64,000 nucleotides of DNA from Rahnella ecdela (GTDB lineage Bacteria; Pseudomonadota; Gammaproteobacteria; Enterobacterales; Enterobacteriaceae): contig NZ_JAFMOY010000116.1 of the NCBI RefSeq assembly GCF_019049625.1, positions 1 to 64,000 of the forward strand. Direction: 5' to 3'. Under the pieces are notes generated by a model. It saw only the letters and a program-made list of their open reading frames with translations, was not told the origin of the DNA and made no database searches. Position 1 is the stretch's first letter; every line of letters begins with the position of its first letter. Position numbers and translations under genes: made by a program. This document shows, piece after piece, positions 55,604 through 64,000 of the stretch.

Positions 55604-55638
55604 ATAAAAAAACGCCATCCGAAGATGACGTTTTTTTA
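55604..55638 (-). terminator. Intrinsic terminator of mepS
   Basis: On the minus strand CGTCATC-TTCG-GATGGCG, a UUCG-capped hairpin with one G-U pair, followed by seven T. A mirror T-run on the plus strand makes it potentially bidirectional. Confidence 0.85.
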
Positions 55639-55684
55639 TTCGCTTGGCATAGGACAACAAGAACTAAATCATAAACTAACGTGA

Positions 55685-56260
55685 TTAACCGTTAGCTAAA
55701 ACTCGTCTTGCTTCACGATAACGTGCATTCCAGTAGGACTCTTTCAGATTTGAAATCATCACACCGTTGCTGGTGGACGCATGAACAAACTGATCGTTGC
55801 CTAAATAAATACCGACGTGACGCCCTGTTGAGCCAGCACGGAACAGAACCAGATCACCCGGACGCAGTTTCGTGCGCTGAACTTTCTTGCCCTTTTCTTC
55901 CTGTTCATAAGTAGAACGAGGGAGATCCATACCAAATTGTTCGCGGAATGTTACCTGAACGAACGCTGAGCAATCGATACCACGCTTGCTGTCGCCGCCT
56001 AACCGATAACGAACGCCTTTCCAGTCAGCGTACTGATCCATAATTTTGGATTTAACGTTGACGCTACGAACCATTGCTTCGAATTCATCCTGAGAGGCTT
56101 GCAGTAGAAGACCGTCTTTGTCATTTACTGCACGCATATCAGTTTGTGCGCTTTCTGTGTTCGAAGAATGCATACCACTACACGCAGAGAGAAGAATTGC
56201 TGCGCCAATCGCGGGAATCATCCGCGTGATATATCTCAGAAACGGTTGAGACTTGACCAT
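55685..56260 (-). CDS. mepS: MepS (Spr), murein DD-endopeptidase lipoprotein
   Basis: 191 residues with lipobox LLSAC and an NlpC/P60 domain. Catalytic Cys is in [11 protein letters not shown] and His in GRHVGIYL, with another conserved His in FVHAS. It cleaves D-Ala-mDAP crosslinks to allow wall growth and is degraded by the NlpI-Prc complex in E. coli. Start [11 protein letters not shown] matches E. coli. It lies between pdeN and lpxT as in E. coli. Confidence 0.95.
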   Translation of the reverse strand: MVKSQPFLRYITRMIPAIGAAILLSACSGMHSSNTESAQTDMRAVNDKDGLLLQASQDEFEAMVRSVNVKSKIMDQYADWKGVRYRLGGDSKRGIDCSAFVQVTFREQFGMDLPRSTYEQEEKGKKVQRTKLRPGDLVLFRAGSTGRHVGIYLGNDQFVHASTSNGVMISNLKESYWNARYREARRVLANG

Positions 56261-56623
56261 TATTGTTGTTATCCCTTGCTGTCCTTAACGATGAAATCGT
56301 TATTAAAATTGCCAAACGAAGCGAGACTACCTGCCACAATTAGTTGCGACAAACACCAGACCGGCAAAATGTGCGTTAGAGCACGTTTTTTCCTTCAAGA
56401 CGGGTATTTTTGACACAATTCTATGAGGGCGATTTGGAGAGTACCGTAATGAATAAGGGATTGCGAGAGGTTTTACGGGATTTTTTATAAGAAATTGTGA
56501 TGTAAGCTGATGTAAGTAATGATGTTAAAAACGATGGGTGATTTTTATACTAATTTGGGTTAAAACCGCATCACAAGCGGGTTCTACATGCATATTTCAG
56601 TAAAGTATATCCGGGAATTGTCT
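56261..56623. promoter_or_regulatory. mepS upstream region
   Basis: About 360 bp of AT-rich sequence upstream of mepS, with the lpxT terminator at the far end. A 13-codon frame with a GGAGAG site (56449-56490) is visible on the plus strand, but nothing follows it. No clear operator seen. Confidence 0.4.
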
Positions 56624-56661
56624 GAAAAAAACGTCAGGCAGATCATAAACATCTGCCTGAC
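56624..56661 (-). terminator. Intrinsic terminator of lpxT
   Basis: On the minus strand GTCAGGCAGAT/ATCTGCCTGAC, a perfect 11-bp stem with 7-base loop, followed by G and seven T. Confidence 0.9.
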
Positions 56662-56687
56662 CATAACTTAATTATATGAATGCAAAA

Positions 56688-57401
56688 TTACGCCGCTGTT
56701 TTAGGAATTTTTTTACCCGGCAATTTGCGCTCAAGCCAGTTAATCAACATATCGCTGGCCGGAGTCATCAGCCACCAGCTTGCGCCTACCAGGACGACTG
56801 ACATAGAACCCACGGCAATATCCGTAAACCAGTGTGCTCCAATCATCACGCGCGGCAGCGAGAAGATAATGGTGATCAGCACCGCAACAACGAAAGCTGA
56901 TTTACTCAGATAGCGCAGCATGAAGCAGGAAAAAATAATCAGCATCATGCCGTGGTCGCCCGGGAAGCTGTCAGCGGACGCATCTTTCGTCGGGATGCCG
57001 GTCAGCTTGCTCACACGGTTTACATCCGGGAAGCTCAGCGAAGGGCTTTTGTGACTGACCGGCAACAAATGGCCAAGCTGGTTAAGTACGACGGCGGTCA
57101 GCAGCATCACGACGCCAATGATGATGTAGCGGCGACGCCCGGCGCTATCTTGCTTCATGAAATAGCTCAGATAGAGCACACCCATTGCCAGCAAAGAGAT
57201 CAGATCAAAGGCGCGGTTGTTAGTGACTGCTACAAGATGCAGGAACCACGCGTCCGTCGCCAGATGCTGGTTAAAGAAGAAGAATATCGATTTATCAATC
57301 GGGAACCAGAAGCCGTGGTTCGCGGGTAAATAGAAAGATAAAAACAGGGCAATACCTAAAACATTAAGTAGGAGGATTGCAGGAATATTTCGGCGCCACA
57401 T
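56688..57401 (-). CDS. lpxT: LpxT, lipid A 1-diphosphate phosphotransferase (PAP2 family)
   Basis: 237 residues with six membrane helices. PAP2 motifs: SHKSPSLSFPDV (motif 1 region), SFPGDHGMM (motif 2) and SLPRVMIGAHWFTDI (motif 3, Arg and His). LpxT moves a phosphate from undecaprenyl pyrophosphate to lipid A in the periplasm, raising surface charge and recycling the carrier. Position between yeiR and mepS matches E. coli. Confidence 0.92.
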   Translation of the reverse strand: MWRRNIPAILLLNVLGIALFLSFYLPANHGFWFPIDKSIFFFFNQHLATDAWFLHLVAVTNNRAFDLISLLAMGVLYLSYFMKQDSAGRRRYIIIGVVMLLTAVVLNQLGHLLPVSHKSPSLSFPDVNRVSKLTGIPTKDASADSFPGDHGMMLIIFSCFMLRYLSKSAFVVAVLITIIFSLPRVMIGAHWFTDIAVGSMSVVLVGASWWLMTPASDMLINWLERKLPGKKIPKTAA

Positions 57402-57461
57402 ATTTGAAGACCTATTCTTAGCAGGGTAACGATTAACGTAATGGGCGTTAACTTAATCCGT

Positions 57462-58436
57462 TTAACTTAAACGAATCTTCAACAAAGACGATTGTAAGGC
57501 ATTCCACGGCACTTCTTTTTGCGTAATGAGCTCAATTCTGCTGTCTAAAGGGGCCATTGGCTTGGTTTCGATTTTCAGATCGTCGCCCTGGCGGTTGATC
57601 ATCAGCGCGCCTTCTTTAATCCGAATTATTCCCTTCACGCGGTCAACCGGCGCGGTGCGCGCCCAGTCAAGAATTCCCGCCGTATCGAACACCGTTTCAC
57701 CATCAAATATCCAGCCGCAACTGGTAAAACCGCCCGCTTCATTAAGCGCACGTCTCCAGCGCTGCTTTTCTGGCAGACTCAGAGCCGCCAGCCCGCGCTT
57801 TGAAACATGGGTGTGATGATGCCGGCCTTCCGGTAATTCGGTGTGATTAAGACGCGGCAAATCCAGCAGGCCAGGGTCAATCTCCCCCTGAGAAGCCACT
57901 ACCAGGTGGCGTTCACGACCCTTTTCGTTAAACCATTTTTCCAACGCCTGCCGGTCATTTTCCTGTGCAACATCTGCTTTGTTCGCGACGATCACGTCCG
58001 CTGCGGCAAGCTGGTCGCGGAAGTTTTCATTTTCAACCACGCGCTGCTCACTCAGCTGGCGCGGATCGAGCAAACACAATGTGGCATTCAGCGTCAGCCA
58101 GTTGCTGTAAACATCAGAGGTTAGTAAAGAAAGGATCTGCTTCGGATGGCCCAGCCCTGTAGGTTCTATCAGCAACCGGTCAGGTTTCGCCTGCTGCAAT
58201 AACATGTTCAGCCCGACCTGCATCGGTAAGCCGTTCACGCAGCACATGCATCCGCCGGGGATTTCCTTCAATACCGCGCCGCTGTCCGCCAGCAGTGCGC
58301 CGTCGATTCCAATCTCTCCGAACTCATTGACCAATACGGCCCATTTTTCACCTTCGGGTTTTTGAGCCAGCAGGTGGCGCAGCGTGGTGGTTTTACCGCT
58401 TCCCAGAAAGCCGGTGATCAGGTTGGTTTTGGTCAT
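57462..58436 (-). CDS. yeiR: YeiR, COG0523 zinc-binding GTPase
   Basis: 324 residues. Walker A is GFLGSGKTTTLRHLL, the metal site is GGCMCC (residues 61-66), the guanine site is NKAD, and a His-rich segment (GRHHHTHVS) precedes the CobW C-terminal domain. It is a zinc-binding metallochaperone-like GTPase. Function in delivering zinc is proposed for the family. Confidence 0.92.
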   Translation of the reverse strand: MTKTNLITGFLGSGKTTTLRHLLAQKPEGEKWAVLVNEFGEIGIDGALLADSGAVLKEIPGGCMCCVNGLPMQVGLNMLLQQAKPDRLLIEPTGLGHPKQILSLLTSDVYSNWLTLNATLCLLDPRQLSEQRVVENENFRDQLAAADVIVANKADVAQENDRQALEKWFNEKGRERHLVVASQGEIDPGLLDLPRLNHTELPEGRHHHTHVSKRGLAALSLPEKQRWRRALNEAGGFTSCGWIFDGETVFDTAGILDWARTAPVDRVKGIIRIKEGALMINRQGDDLKIETKPMAPLDSRIELITQKEVPWNALQSSLLKIRLS

Positions 58437-58650
58437 GAGTCACATCCTTTAAAAAATTCTCCCGCCAATGTGCAGCGACCCGTTAAGAAAATCCAGTTTT
58501 GTGCCGATTAATGACATGGATTGCTTATGTCCGACATGCGCCATCAACAGTTTATTTCACCGTTGGCAGTGCGAATTTGGTTAGATGCATTAATGTTAAA
58601 TTGCGGTTATTAAAAAATTGCAATCAGGTTTTTCAAATGAGGGTGTTGCC

Positions 58651-58959
58651 ATGAACAGAGTGAAATGGATGCTGTTTTTGGGAGTGATGGCCTCAGGGAT
58701 GGCTTCGAATAGTTTTGCCGCGTCGAGCGGGACAATCCATTTTTATGGTGCGATTGTCGAAGAGGGTTGCAGCTTCGTCAACGGCGGAAACAAGGTCACC
58801 AGCAACTGCGAACGTGGTGCGAATAAACTCACACAAGTGCATACGATCGCTCCCGGTGCGTCTTCCGCATTTTCATTGCCGTTATCGATGGGGCAGGTGA
58901 CCACGGAGCATGTCAATAATAATCCGCATCTTGCGATAATGACCGTGAACTACAACTGA
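58651..58959 (+). CDS. Small orphan fimbrial-like protein
   Basis: 102 residues with a signal peptide (MNRVKWMLFLGVMASGMASN, then SFA) and a start GTIHFYGAIVEEGC that matches type 1 pilin subunits. A Cys pair is spaced 12 residues apart (GCSF and SNCER), wide enough for a disulfide but shorter than in full pilins. Normal pilins have 160-180 residues, so it is short. No usher or chaperone gene is near. ATG at 58651 follows GAGGGTGTTGCC. Exact function unknown. Confidence 0.7.
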   Translation: MNRVKWMLFLGVMASGMASNSFAASSGTIHFYGAIVEEGCSFVNGGNKVTSNCERGANKLTQVHTIAPGASSAFSLPLSMGQVTTEHVNNNPHLAIMTVNYN

Positions 58960-59061
58960 AAAGCGTCAAAATACATTACGTTTTCTGACTGATTTATGAA
59001 CGGTATTAAGTGCATGCTGAGTAATACCGGCTCATGAGGACAGACAACTTCCCCAACTGGC

Positions 59062-59096
59062 CGGCCCAATTTTGATCGGGCCGTCAGTTTTCTTCT
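59062..59096 (+). terminator. Terminator of the fimbrial-like gene
   Basis: CGGCCC/GGGCCG hairpin with a 10-base loop followed by a T-rich tail (TTTTCTTCT), about 100 bp after the stop. Confidence 0.65.
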
Positions 59097-59165
59097 CCCG
59101 ACCTTTCCCTTTGTGCCGACATGTTATAATTTTCTCTCTTATTTCAGGCATCAGAGCATGTGATC

Positions 59166-59183
59166 AGTTGTCAGACCAATTGA
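59166..59183. promoter_or_regulatory. Candidate UxuR/ExuR-type box ahead of the GntR gene
   Basis: AGTTGTCAGACCAATTGA has a right half GACCAATT and imperfect left half, 27 bp before the regulator start. It resembles the box at 61502. Autoregulation is likely. Confidence 0.5.
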
Positions 59184-59209
59184 GTACGTGCCACAGACAG
59201 GGCGAAAAT

Positions 59210-59938
59210 ATGCGACTTTATCAGGAGATTGGCGGTCATCTGCGCCGCGATATCCATGCCGGGAAATATATGCCCGGCGATCGTCTTCCTCCTGAACGTG
59301 ACATTGCAGAATCTTATTCCGTCAGCCGCAGTGTGGTACGCGAAGCGCTGATTATGCTTGAGCTGGAGAAAATCGTCGAAGTGCGCAAAGGCTCCGGTGT
59401 GTATGTGCTGAATCAGCCTGAAAACACGCCGACGGAACTGGACAGCGGCTACGGCCCGTTCGAATTGTTGCAGGCGCGTCAGTTGCTGGAAAGCCAAGTG
59501 GCCGCTTTTGCCGCCATGCAGGCAACAAAAACGGACATTTTGCAGATGCGTGATGCGATTGATGCCCAGCGTGACTGCATTGCGCGCGGTGTAACGGATG
59601 AAGCAGAGGATCAGCGGTTTCATGCTTTGCTGGCGCAGGCATCTCAAAACAGTGTGCTGGTAAAACTGGTTGATGATCTCTGGCAGATCCGCCAGCGCAG
59701 TTCCATGTGGGAAGGTATTCATCAGCACGTGGTCGATACAAGCTACCATCAGATCTGGCTGCAGGATCATCAGACCATCTTGCAGGCGGTTTTGCGCCGG
59801 GATCCGAAAGCCGCAAAACAGGCGATGTGGCAGCATCTGGAAAACGTCAAAGATATGCTGTTACAGGTTTCGGATGCTGACGATCCGTCTTTTGATGGCT
59901 TCCTGTTTTCTTCAGTGCCGTCAGAATTAAATGACTGA
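59210..59938 (+). CDS. UxuR/ExuR-like GntR (FadR subfamily) regulator
   Basis: 242 residues. N-terminal winged HTH (YQEIGGHLRRDIHAGKY, PGDRLPPERDIAE, SRSVVREALIMLE) and a C-terminal FCD domain with conserved residues for metal and ligand. It resembles UxuR and ExuR, which repress hexuronate genes and are relieved by fructuronate. The ATG at 59210 starts the HTH; the longer frame upstream lacks support. It is convergent with yeiQ and absent from this place in E. coli. Specificity is inferred. Confidence 0.83.
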   Translation: MRLYQEIGGHLRRDIHAGKYMPGDRLPPERDIAESYSVSRSVVREALIMLELEKIVEVRKGSGVYVLNQPENTPTELDSGYGPFELLQARQLLESQVAAFAAMQATKTDILQMRDAIDAQRDCIARGVTDEAEDQRFHALLAQASQNSVLVKLVDDLWQIRQRSSMWEGIHQHVVDTSYHQIWLQDHQTILQAVLRRDPKAAKQAMWQHLENVKDMLLQVSDADDPSFDGFLFSSVPSELND

Positions 59939-59957
59939 CCGGTTGCACCAATAAAAA

Positions 59958-59975
59958 CGGCTGCCTGAGCAGCCG
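59958..59975 (-). terminator. Intrinsic terminator of yeiQ
   Basis: CGGCTGC-CTGA-GCAGCCG perfect hairpin. On the minus strand it is followed by TTTTTAT; on the plus strand the tail is not T-rich. Confidence 0.8.
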
Positions 59976-60002
59976 ATTAGCGTTTCCCGTTTAAAGCCAG
60001 TC

Positions 60003-61472
60003 TTAACCGACGTATTTAGCGACCGTTTTCTTCGCGCCGATCCTTTGCAGGTCAGCATACGCAGCCTGAACAGCCTGCACGACTTTCTCTTCCTGCGGCA
60101 GTTGCTCGCCGAATACGCCGTTCAGCGCCAGCAGTGCTTTCACGCGTTCTTCACCGTCTGCGGTAGATGCCACGATTTCTGCCAGCGTCTCCGCCATCGG
60201 ATCTTTAATTTCAATCGGCTGACCCGCATCATCGGTGCCGCCGACATAACGCATCCAGCCCGCCACGCCCAGCGCTAACAATTCATAAGAACCGCCGTTT
60301 TTGACATGCCAGCGGATTGAATCGAGCATACGTTGCGGCAGCTTCATCGTACCGTCCATAGCGATTTGCCAGGTGCGATGTTTCAGCGCCGGATTACAGT
60401 AACGTGCAATCAGGCTGTCGGCGTACGCGTTAAGGTCCACACCTTCAACGCTCAGCGTCGGTGCCTGCTCATGCAACATCAGGTGATGCGCGGCGGCCTG
60501 GTAATTAGCGTCTTCCATGCAATCGTTGATGTGCTGGTAACCGGCCAGATAACCCAGATAGGCCAGGAAAGAGTGGCTGCCGTTGAGCATACGCAACTTC
60601 ATCTGCTCAAACGGCAAAACGTCGGACACCATCTGCGCACCGGCTTTCTCCCATTCAGGGCGACCTGCCACAAAGTTGTCTTCCACTACCCATTGAATGA
60701 ACGGTTCACAGGCGATACCGCAAGGGTCGGTCACGCCACCGAGCGCTTCGGTGATTTCTTCCAGCGTGGTTTCAGTGGCTGCCGGAACAATGCGGTCAAC
60801 CATGGTGCTTGGGAAGGAGACGTTTTCGGTGACCCATTTCGCCAGTTCTGAGGAGCGTGCATTCGCCATACCCAGCACGGCTTTTTTGACCACCAGACCG
60901 TTTTCAGGAATATTGTCGCAGCACAGCACCGTGAAGCCGGGAAGCCCGCGTTCATGACGCAAACGCAGTGCTTCAACTAACACGCCTGGCGCGGTACATG
61001 GCAACTGACCACCGGCCAGATCCTGCTGAATTTTCGGGTTTTGCAGATCCAGTTCGCCGGTGCCCGGCTCGATGCAGTACCCTTTTTCAGTGATAGTCAG
61101 TGAAACAATCGCCACCTGCGGTTCGGTCAGTTTCTCCAGCACGGCATCAAGCCCGTCAATGCCACCGTGGACGGATTCATGCGCAGAGCCAATGATAATC
61201 GCCTGATTGCCTTCCGCGCCTTTCTCCAGCACAGTAAACAGATGATCTTGCTGACGCAGACTTTTTATCAGCGTTTCATTGCCGAACAGGCTGATTTCGC
61301 AAATGCCCCAGTCTCCGCCCTGAAGATGTAAGACGCGGTTAGTGAGCAGCGCCTGGTGGGCACGGTGGAATGCGCCAAAGCCGAGATGAACGATACGGCT
61401 TTTCAGTGCATCGCGATCATAAGCAGGCAATGACACTGCTGCGGGCAGAGACGCTGTGGCAATAGTTTTCAT
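60003..61472 (-). CDS. yeiQ: YeiQ, mannitol dehydrogenase-family fructuronate reductase-like
   Basis: 489 residues of the mannitol dehydrogenase superfamily, with the nucleotide site region RIVHLGFGAFHRAHQALL and the catalytic Lys motif KLRMLNGSHSFLAYLG. It closely matches E. coli YeiQ (488 residues) and is similar to UxuB, which converts fructuronate to mannonate with NADH. In E. coli it lies between yeiP and yeiR; the same holds here apart from the inserted regulator and fimbrial gene. A UxuR-like box is upstream. Substrate not proven. Confidence 0.9.
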   Translation of the reverse strand: MKTIATASLPAAVSLPAYDRDALKSRIVHLGFGAFHRAHQALLTNRVLHLQGGDWGICEISLFGNETLIKSLRQQDHLFTVLEKGAEGNQAIIIGSAHESVHGGIDGLDAVLEKLTEPQVAIVSLTITEKGYCIEPGTGELDLQNPKIQQDLAGGQLPCTAPGVLVEALRLRHERGLPGFTVLCCDNIPENGLVVKKAVLGMANARSSELAKWVTENVSFPSTMVDRIVPAATETTLEEITEALGGVTDPCGIACEPFIQWVVEDNFVAGRPEWEKAGAQMVSDVLPFEQMKLRMLNGSHSFLAYLGYLAGYQHINDCMEDANYQAAAHHLMLHEQAPTLSVEGVDLNAYADSLIARYCNPALKHRTWQIAMDGTMKLPQRMLDSIRWHVKNGGSYELLALGVAGWMRYVGGTDDAGQPIEIKDPMAETLAEIVASTADGEERVKALLALNGVFGEQLPQEEKVVQAVQAAYADLQRIGAKKTVAKYVG

Positions 61473-61501
61473 GCAATACTCCAGGCAAGTCAGAAATAAA
61501 T

Positions 61502-61519
61502 AATTGGTCAGGCCAAATT
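61502..61519. promoter_or_regulatory. Candidate UxuR/ExuR box ahead of yeiQ
   Basis: AATTGGTCAGGCCAAATT, an imperfect palindrome matching the hexuronate-regulator consensus (ATTGGT/ACCAAT), 30 bp upstream of the yeiQ start. The adjacent GntR protein is the obvious candidate to bind it. Confidence 0.65.
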
Positions 61520-61690
61520 GGGGCTGTTTACGCGTCAGTTCAATTTTATGCTGGATAAAGCGACGATTTAAGCCGAAATCAGGGCTTCGAGTGTAAAGTC
61601 ATATGATAGAAAGGGGAATTGGTAAGTCCGGACGGCCACTGATTTTGTGATGCAGATCGAGACTCTGCGCATTAATGGCAAAATCAGGGC

Positions 61691-61720
61691 AATAAAAAAG
61701 GAACGCCGGAGCGTTCCTTT
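61691..61720 (-). terminator. Intrinsic terminator of yeiP
   Basis: AAAGGAACGC-CGGA-GCGTTCCTTT perfect stem; on the minus strand the arm runs into TTTTTTATT. Confidence 0.85.
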
Positions 61721-61741
61721 CTACATCGGACGGGGCGCTGA

Positions 61742-62314
61742 TTAATCCGCACGACCCATATAACGGCGTTCCGCGATATGAATACGGATTTTGTCGCCAG
61801 AGCTCAGGTATTCAGGCACCTGAATGCTCAGACCGGTCGCCATGACCGCTGGTTTGGTACGGGAGCTGGCAGACGCGCCTTTGATGCCCGGTGCCGTTTC
61901 AACGATTTCCAGATCCACCGTCTGTGGCATTTCCAGCGCCAGCAGCTGGCTGTCCAGCGTCAGAACCTGCATGCCCTGTAAACCTTCTTCAGGAATGAAC
62001 AGCAGTTCGTCTTCGATCTGCGCCTTGTTAAAGGTGTACGGCGTGAAGTCTTCATCATCCATAAAGATGTATTCGTCGCCATCGACGTAAGAGAAGTTCA
62101 CTTTACGACGGGTCAGGCTGACGGTATCGAGGATATCGTCGCCTTTGAAGCGTTCTTCTACTTTGCCGCCAGTACGTACATCAGCGAAACGCATTTTGTA
62201 CAAGGTGCTGGCACCACGGGCGCTTGGGCTCTGAACATCAATATCTTTTACCAGCAGCAATTTGCCGTCGTAGTTCACAACGAAGCCGCGTTTAATTTCG
62301 TTAGCACGTGCCAT
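61742..62314 (-). CDS. yeiP: Elongation factor P-like protein YeiP (EfpL)
   Basis: 190 residues with the three domains of EF-P. The tip loop reads [11 protein letters not shown] with Arg in place of the modified Lys of EF-P, as in EfpL. C-terminal [19 protein letters not shown] is typical. It relieves ribosome stalling at proline-rich motifs, partly overlapping EF-P. Followed by yeiQ on the same strand beyond a terminator. Confidence 0.94.
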   Translation of the reverse strand: MARANEIKRGFVVNYDGKLLLVKDIDVQSPSARGASTLYKMRFADVRTGGKVEERFKGDDILDTVSLTRRKVNFSYVDGDEYIFMDDEDFTPYTFNKAQIEDELLFIPEEGLQGMQVLTLDSQLLALEMPQTVDLEIVETAPGIKGASASSRTKPAVMATGLSIQVPEYLSSGDKIRIHIAERRYMGRAD

Positions 62315-62558
62315 ATAAATAACCTGTCAGCAGAGAGATAAATAATTTGCGACACGTTACCCGCGCCGCTGATTTCAGGCAAGCAGATAGCGTAAAAAGA
62401 GTCGCGAAAACCTGCTTAATTGCGCATTTTTTATGTGTCATTTGCCAGCATGAAAAATGTTCGGGTTACCCTGTTAAAGGATAGTAAATATTTAGCTGGT
62501 GGCGCATACCGCCGCCTGCTATTGTCGCGCCTCAAAATGAGGCCTGAGGAGGCTGTTG

Positions 62559-62813
62559 ATGGACTGTCGTACCGATTGCGGAGCCTGTTGCATAGCGCCT
62601 TCAATTTCCAGCCCGATCCCCGGAATGCCTGACGGAAAACCGGCGAATACCCGATGTGTGCAACTGGCTGATAATTTCCTGTGCAAGATTTTCACCTCAC
62701 CGCTGCGCCCGAAAGTTTGCGCCAGCCTGCAGGCCAGTCGCGAAATGTGTTTTACCCATCGCGACCAGGCCCTGACATATCTGATTAAACTCGAAGCGGA
62801 TACCGCGCCTTAA
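62559..62813 (+). CDS. yeiW: YeiW, small cysteine-cluster protein (YkgJ family)
   Basis: 84 residues starting [15 protein letters not shown]; the Cys pattern (CxxxCxxCC ... C ... C ... C) suggests bound metal or an iron-sulfur cluster. ATG at 62559 follows GAGGAGG. In E. coli it lies between setB and yeiP, as here. Its 3' end overlaps the convergent setB stop by 4 bp. Function unknown. Confidence 0.88.
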   Translation: MDCRTDCGACCIAPSISSPIPGMPDGKPANTRCVQLADNFLCKIFTSPLRPKVCASLQASREMCFTHRDQALTYLIKLEADTAP

Positions 62814-64000
62814 ACGACAACTTCCGGCACTTCTTCTGCCGGCTTATCGACATTTTTCACATTCCAGATACACAACACCGAACCTACCACCATCGCCAGC
62901 GCGGCATAAAATACCGCATGGTATGTCCAGAACTGCGCAATCACACCCGCCAGAGAACCGGCAAGGATCCAGCCAGCACGCGTTGAATTGGTAAACAGTG
63001 TGGTCGCCGCACCGGCCTGACCCGGCATCAGATCCTGAAAATACAGCATCCCGATCCCTGCCAGAATGCCGATGAAAATCGCGTTCAGCAGCTGTAAAGC
63101 AATCAGCATGGCCGCGCCGGTGGTAAACAGAATGCAGCCATAGAAAATCACGCCCGCTACTACTGAAAAACGCATCAGGAAGCGCTTGCCGAGCTGCTTC
63201 GCCAGGTATCCGGCGATCAGCATGGTCGGAATTTCCAGACACGCTGCGCTGCCCATCAGCACGCCCGCCAGTTTTTCCGGCAACCCTAATTCACGCACCA
63301 CGTAAAGCGGCATATTGATGAGGTAAATACTGTTGGCGGCCCACATCAGAGAACAGGCGATGAAAAGCATCAGCGTGTCGCGGCGGTTGCGGCGTGGCGC
63401 TTCCATCGTGACTGTGGTTTTGATGTGCGCTTTCGGCATGGACGGCAGGAACATATACACCATCACGGCGCAAAGCAGGAACGCCAGCGTGGCCGCGCAG
63501 TACATGAAGGTAAAACCAAAGCCCATAGACAGGGCAAAGGCCAGCGGCGGGCCGACGACCCAGGCCAGCGAAACCTGTGCCCGCAAAATTGAGCTGAACA
63601 TCACCGCTTCACGGCCGGTTTTTTCGGAGTGCTCACGGGCTAACGCAAACATCTGCGGGTTCGCCGTCGAACCAAAACTCGACAGCAATACGCCGATAAA
63701 CAGCAAAATGAAGTAATTTCGGTTGAAAGCGAACAGCACACACGCCAGCGCACCCAGAAGGCAGCAATACAAAATCAGCGTTTTGCGGTCACCGCGTTTG
63801 TCGGACCAGTTAGCCAGCAACTGGCTGACGAAAATGCCAATCACCGCACTGCCGGTAAAGAAAATACCCACCATGAACGGACTGACGTGAACCTGAGATG
63901 TCAGAAACAGGCTCAGCGTTGGTGTCTGTAACGCCCCTGCAATACCGGTCAGAAAAGCGATGATCAGAAAAGCGGTCGACGTCATGTCGGGTAAACGGCG
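62810..64000 (-). CDS. setB: SetB, sugar efflux transporter (5' partial)
   Basis: At least 391 residues of an MFS transporter of the SET family with 12 helices; [20 protein letters not shown] is helix 1. E. coli SetB has about 14 residues before this point, and here the frame stays open (RRLPD) to the window edge with no ribosome site before the ATG at 63985. The true start is therefore probably outside. SetB exports lactose and glucose analogues. Convergent overlap with yeiW. Confidence 0.9.
   Translation of the reverse strand, partial: RRLPDMTSTAFLIIAFLTGIAGALQTPTLSLFLTSQVHVSPFMVGIFFTGSAVIGIFVSQLLANWSDKRGDRKTLILYCCLLGALACVLFAFNRNYFILLFIGVLLSSFGSTANPQMFALAREHSEKTGREAVMFSSILRAQVSLAWVVGPPLAFALSMGFGFTFMYCAATLAFLLCAVMVYMFLPSMPKAHIKTTVTMEAPRRNRRDTLMLFIACSLMWAANSIYLINMPLYVVRELGLPEKLAGVLMGSAACLEIPTMLIAGYLAKQLGKRFLMRFSVVAGVIFYGCILFTTGAAMLIALQLLNAIFIGILAGIGMLYFQDLMPGQAGAATTLFTNSTRAGWILAGSLAGVIAQFWTYHAVFYAALAMVVGSVLCIWNVKNVDKPAEEVPEVVV

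Noticed and set aside
56449-56490. 13-codon frame with a GGAGAG site upstream of mepS on the plus strand
   Set aside because: No gene follows it on that strand and it has no leader-peptide features such as repeated codons or an attenuator.
1-64000. CRISPR arrays, tRNA, rRNA, insertion sequences and prophage genes
   Set aside because: Looked for on both strands; no regular spaced repeats outside the adhesin, no tRNA-like cloverleaf I could support and no transposase or phage protein among the frames.

Overview
The window is chromosomal DNA from a member of the Enterobacterales. The yej and yei gene neighbourhoods follow the E. coli order almost exactly. A MicF-like small RNA lies divergent to an OmpC-type porin, and an scsABCD operon, an FAD-type gluconate dehydrogenase and a BapA-like adhesin operon are also present. 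This mix fits the Yersiniaceae (Rahnella, Ewingella, Rouxiella, Serratia). I favour a Rahnella-like organism but cannot prove it from sequence alone.

Layout. (1) 1-18,234: the 3' part of a giant repetitive adhesin gene (41 Ig-like modules visible, 5' end outside the window), followed by its own type I secretion genes: outer-membrane channel, ABC ATPase and membrane-fusion protein. (2) 18,235-21,716: a repeat-rich gene-free stretch, a HigBA toxin-antitoxin pair with a strong palindromic operator, and a large TPR/Sel1-type protein of unknown function. (3) 21,717-27,414: micF and ompC, a SnoaL-like protein, a MarA/SoxS-like regulator, two tandem unannotated membrane micropeptides, a second FtsI-type transpeptidase and a DinI-like gene with an SOS box. 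(4) 27,609-31,149: scsABCD, a copper and redox stress thiol-disulfide pathway. (5) 31,229-53,714: the conserved yej block (yejM, yejL, yejK, rplY, radD, rsuA, bcr, then yejG, yejF, yejE, yejB, yejA). An 8 kb gluconate/ketogluconate module is inserted between bcr and yejG. (6) 53,935-64,000: pdeN, mepS, lpxT, yeiR, a small orphan fimbrial-like gene, a UxuR-type regulator, yeiQ, yeiP (efpL), yeiW and setB. The setB 5' end is outside the window.

How the genes work together. The Bap operon is a self-contained adhesin plus exporter. The inserted module makes sense as periplasmic oxidation of gluconate by the three-subunit dehydrogenase, uptake of the keto-acid by the MFS carrier, and cytoplasmic re-reduction by two SDR enzymes under a LacI-type regulator. 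YejM, MepS, LpxT, OmpC/MicF, the extra FtsI and PdeN all bear on the cell envelope or surface. The UxuR-like gene and yeiQ carry similar candidate operators, which suggests local control of hexuronate metabolism.

The most unusual observations are the four-module super-repeat in the adhesin, the two tandem micropeptides with a hairpin ahead of the first start codon, the variant SSD active-site motif of the extra FtsI, and the gluconate insertion in an otherwise conserved locus. I did not find CRISPR arrays, tRNA or rRNA genes, insertion sequences or prophage genes.
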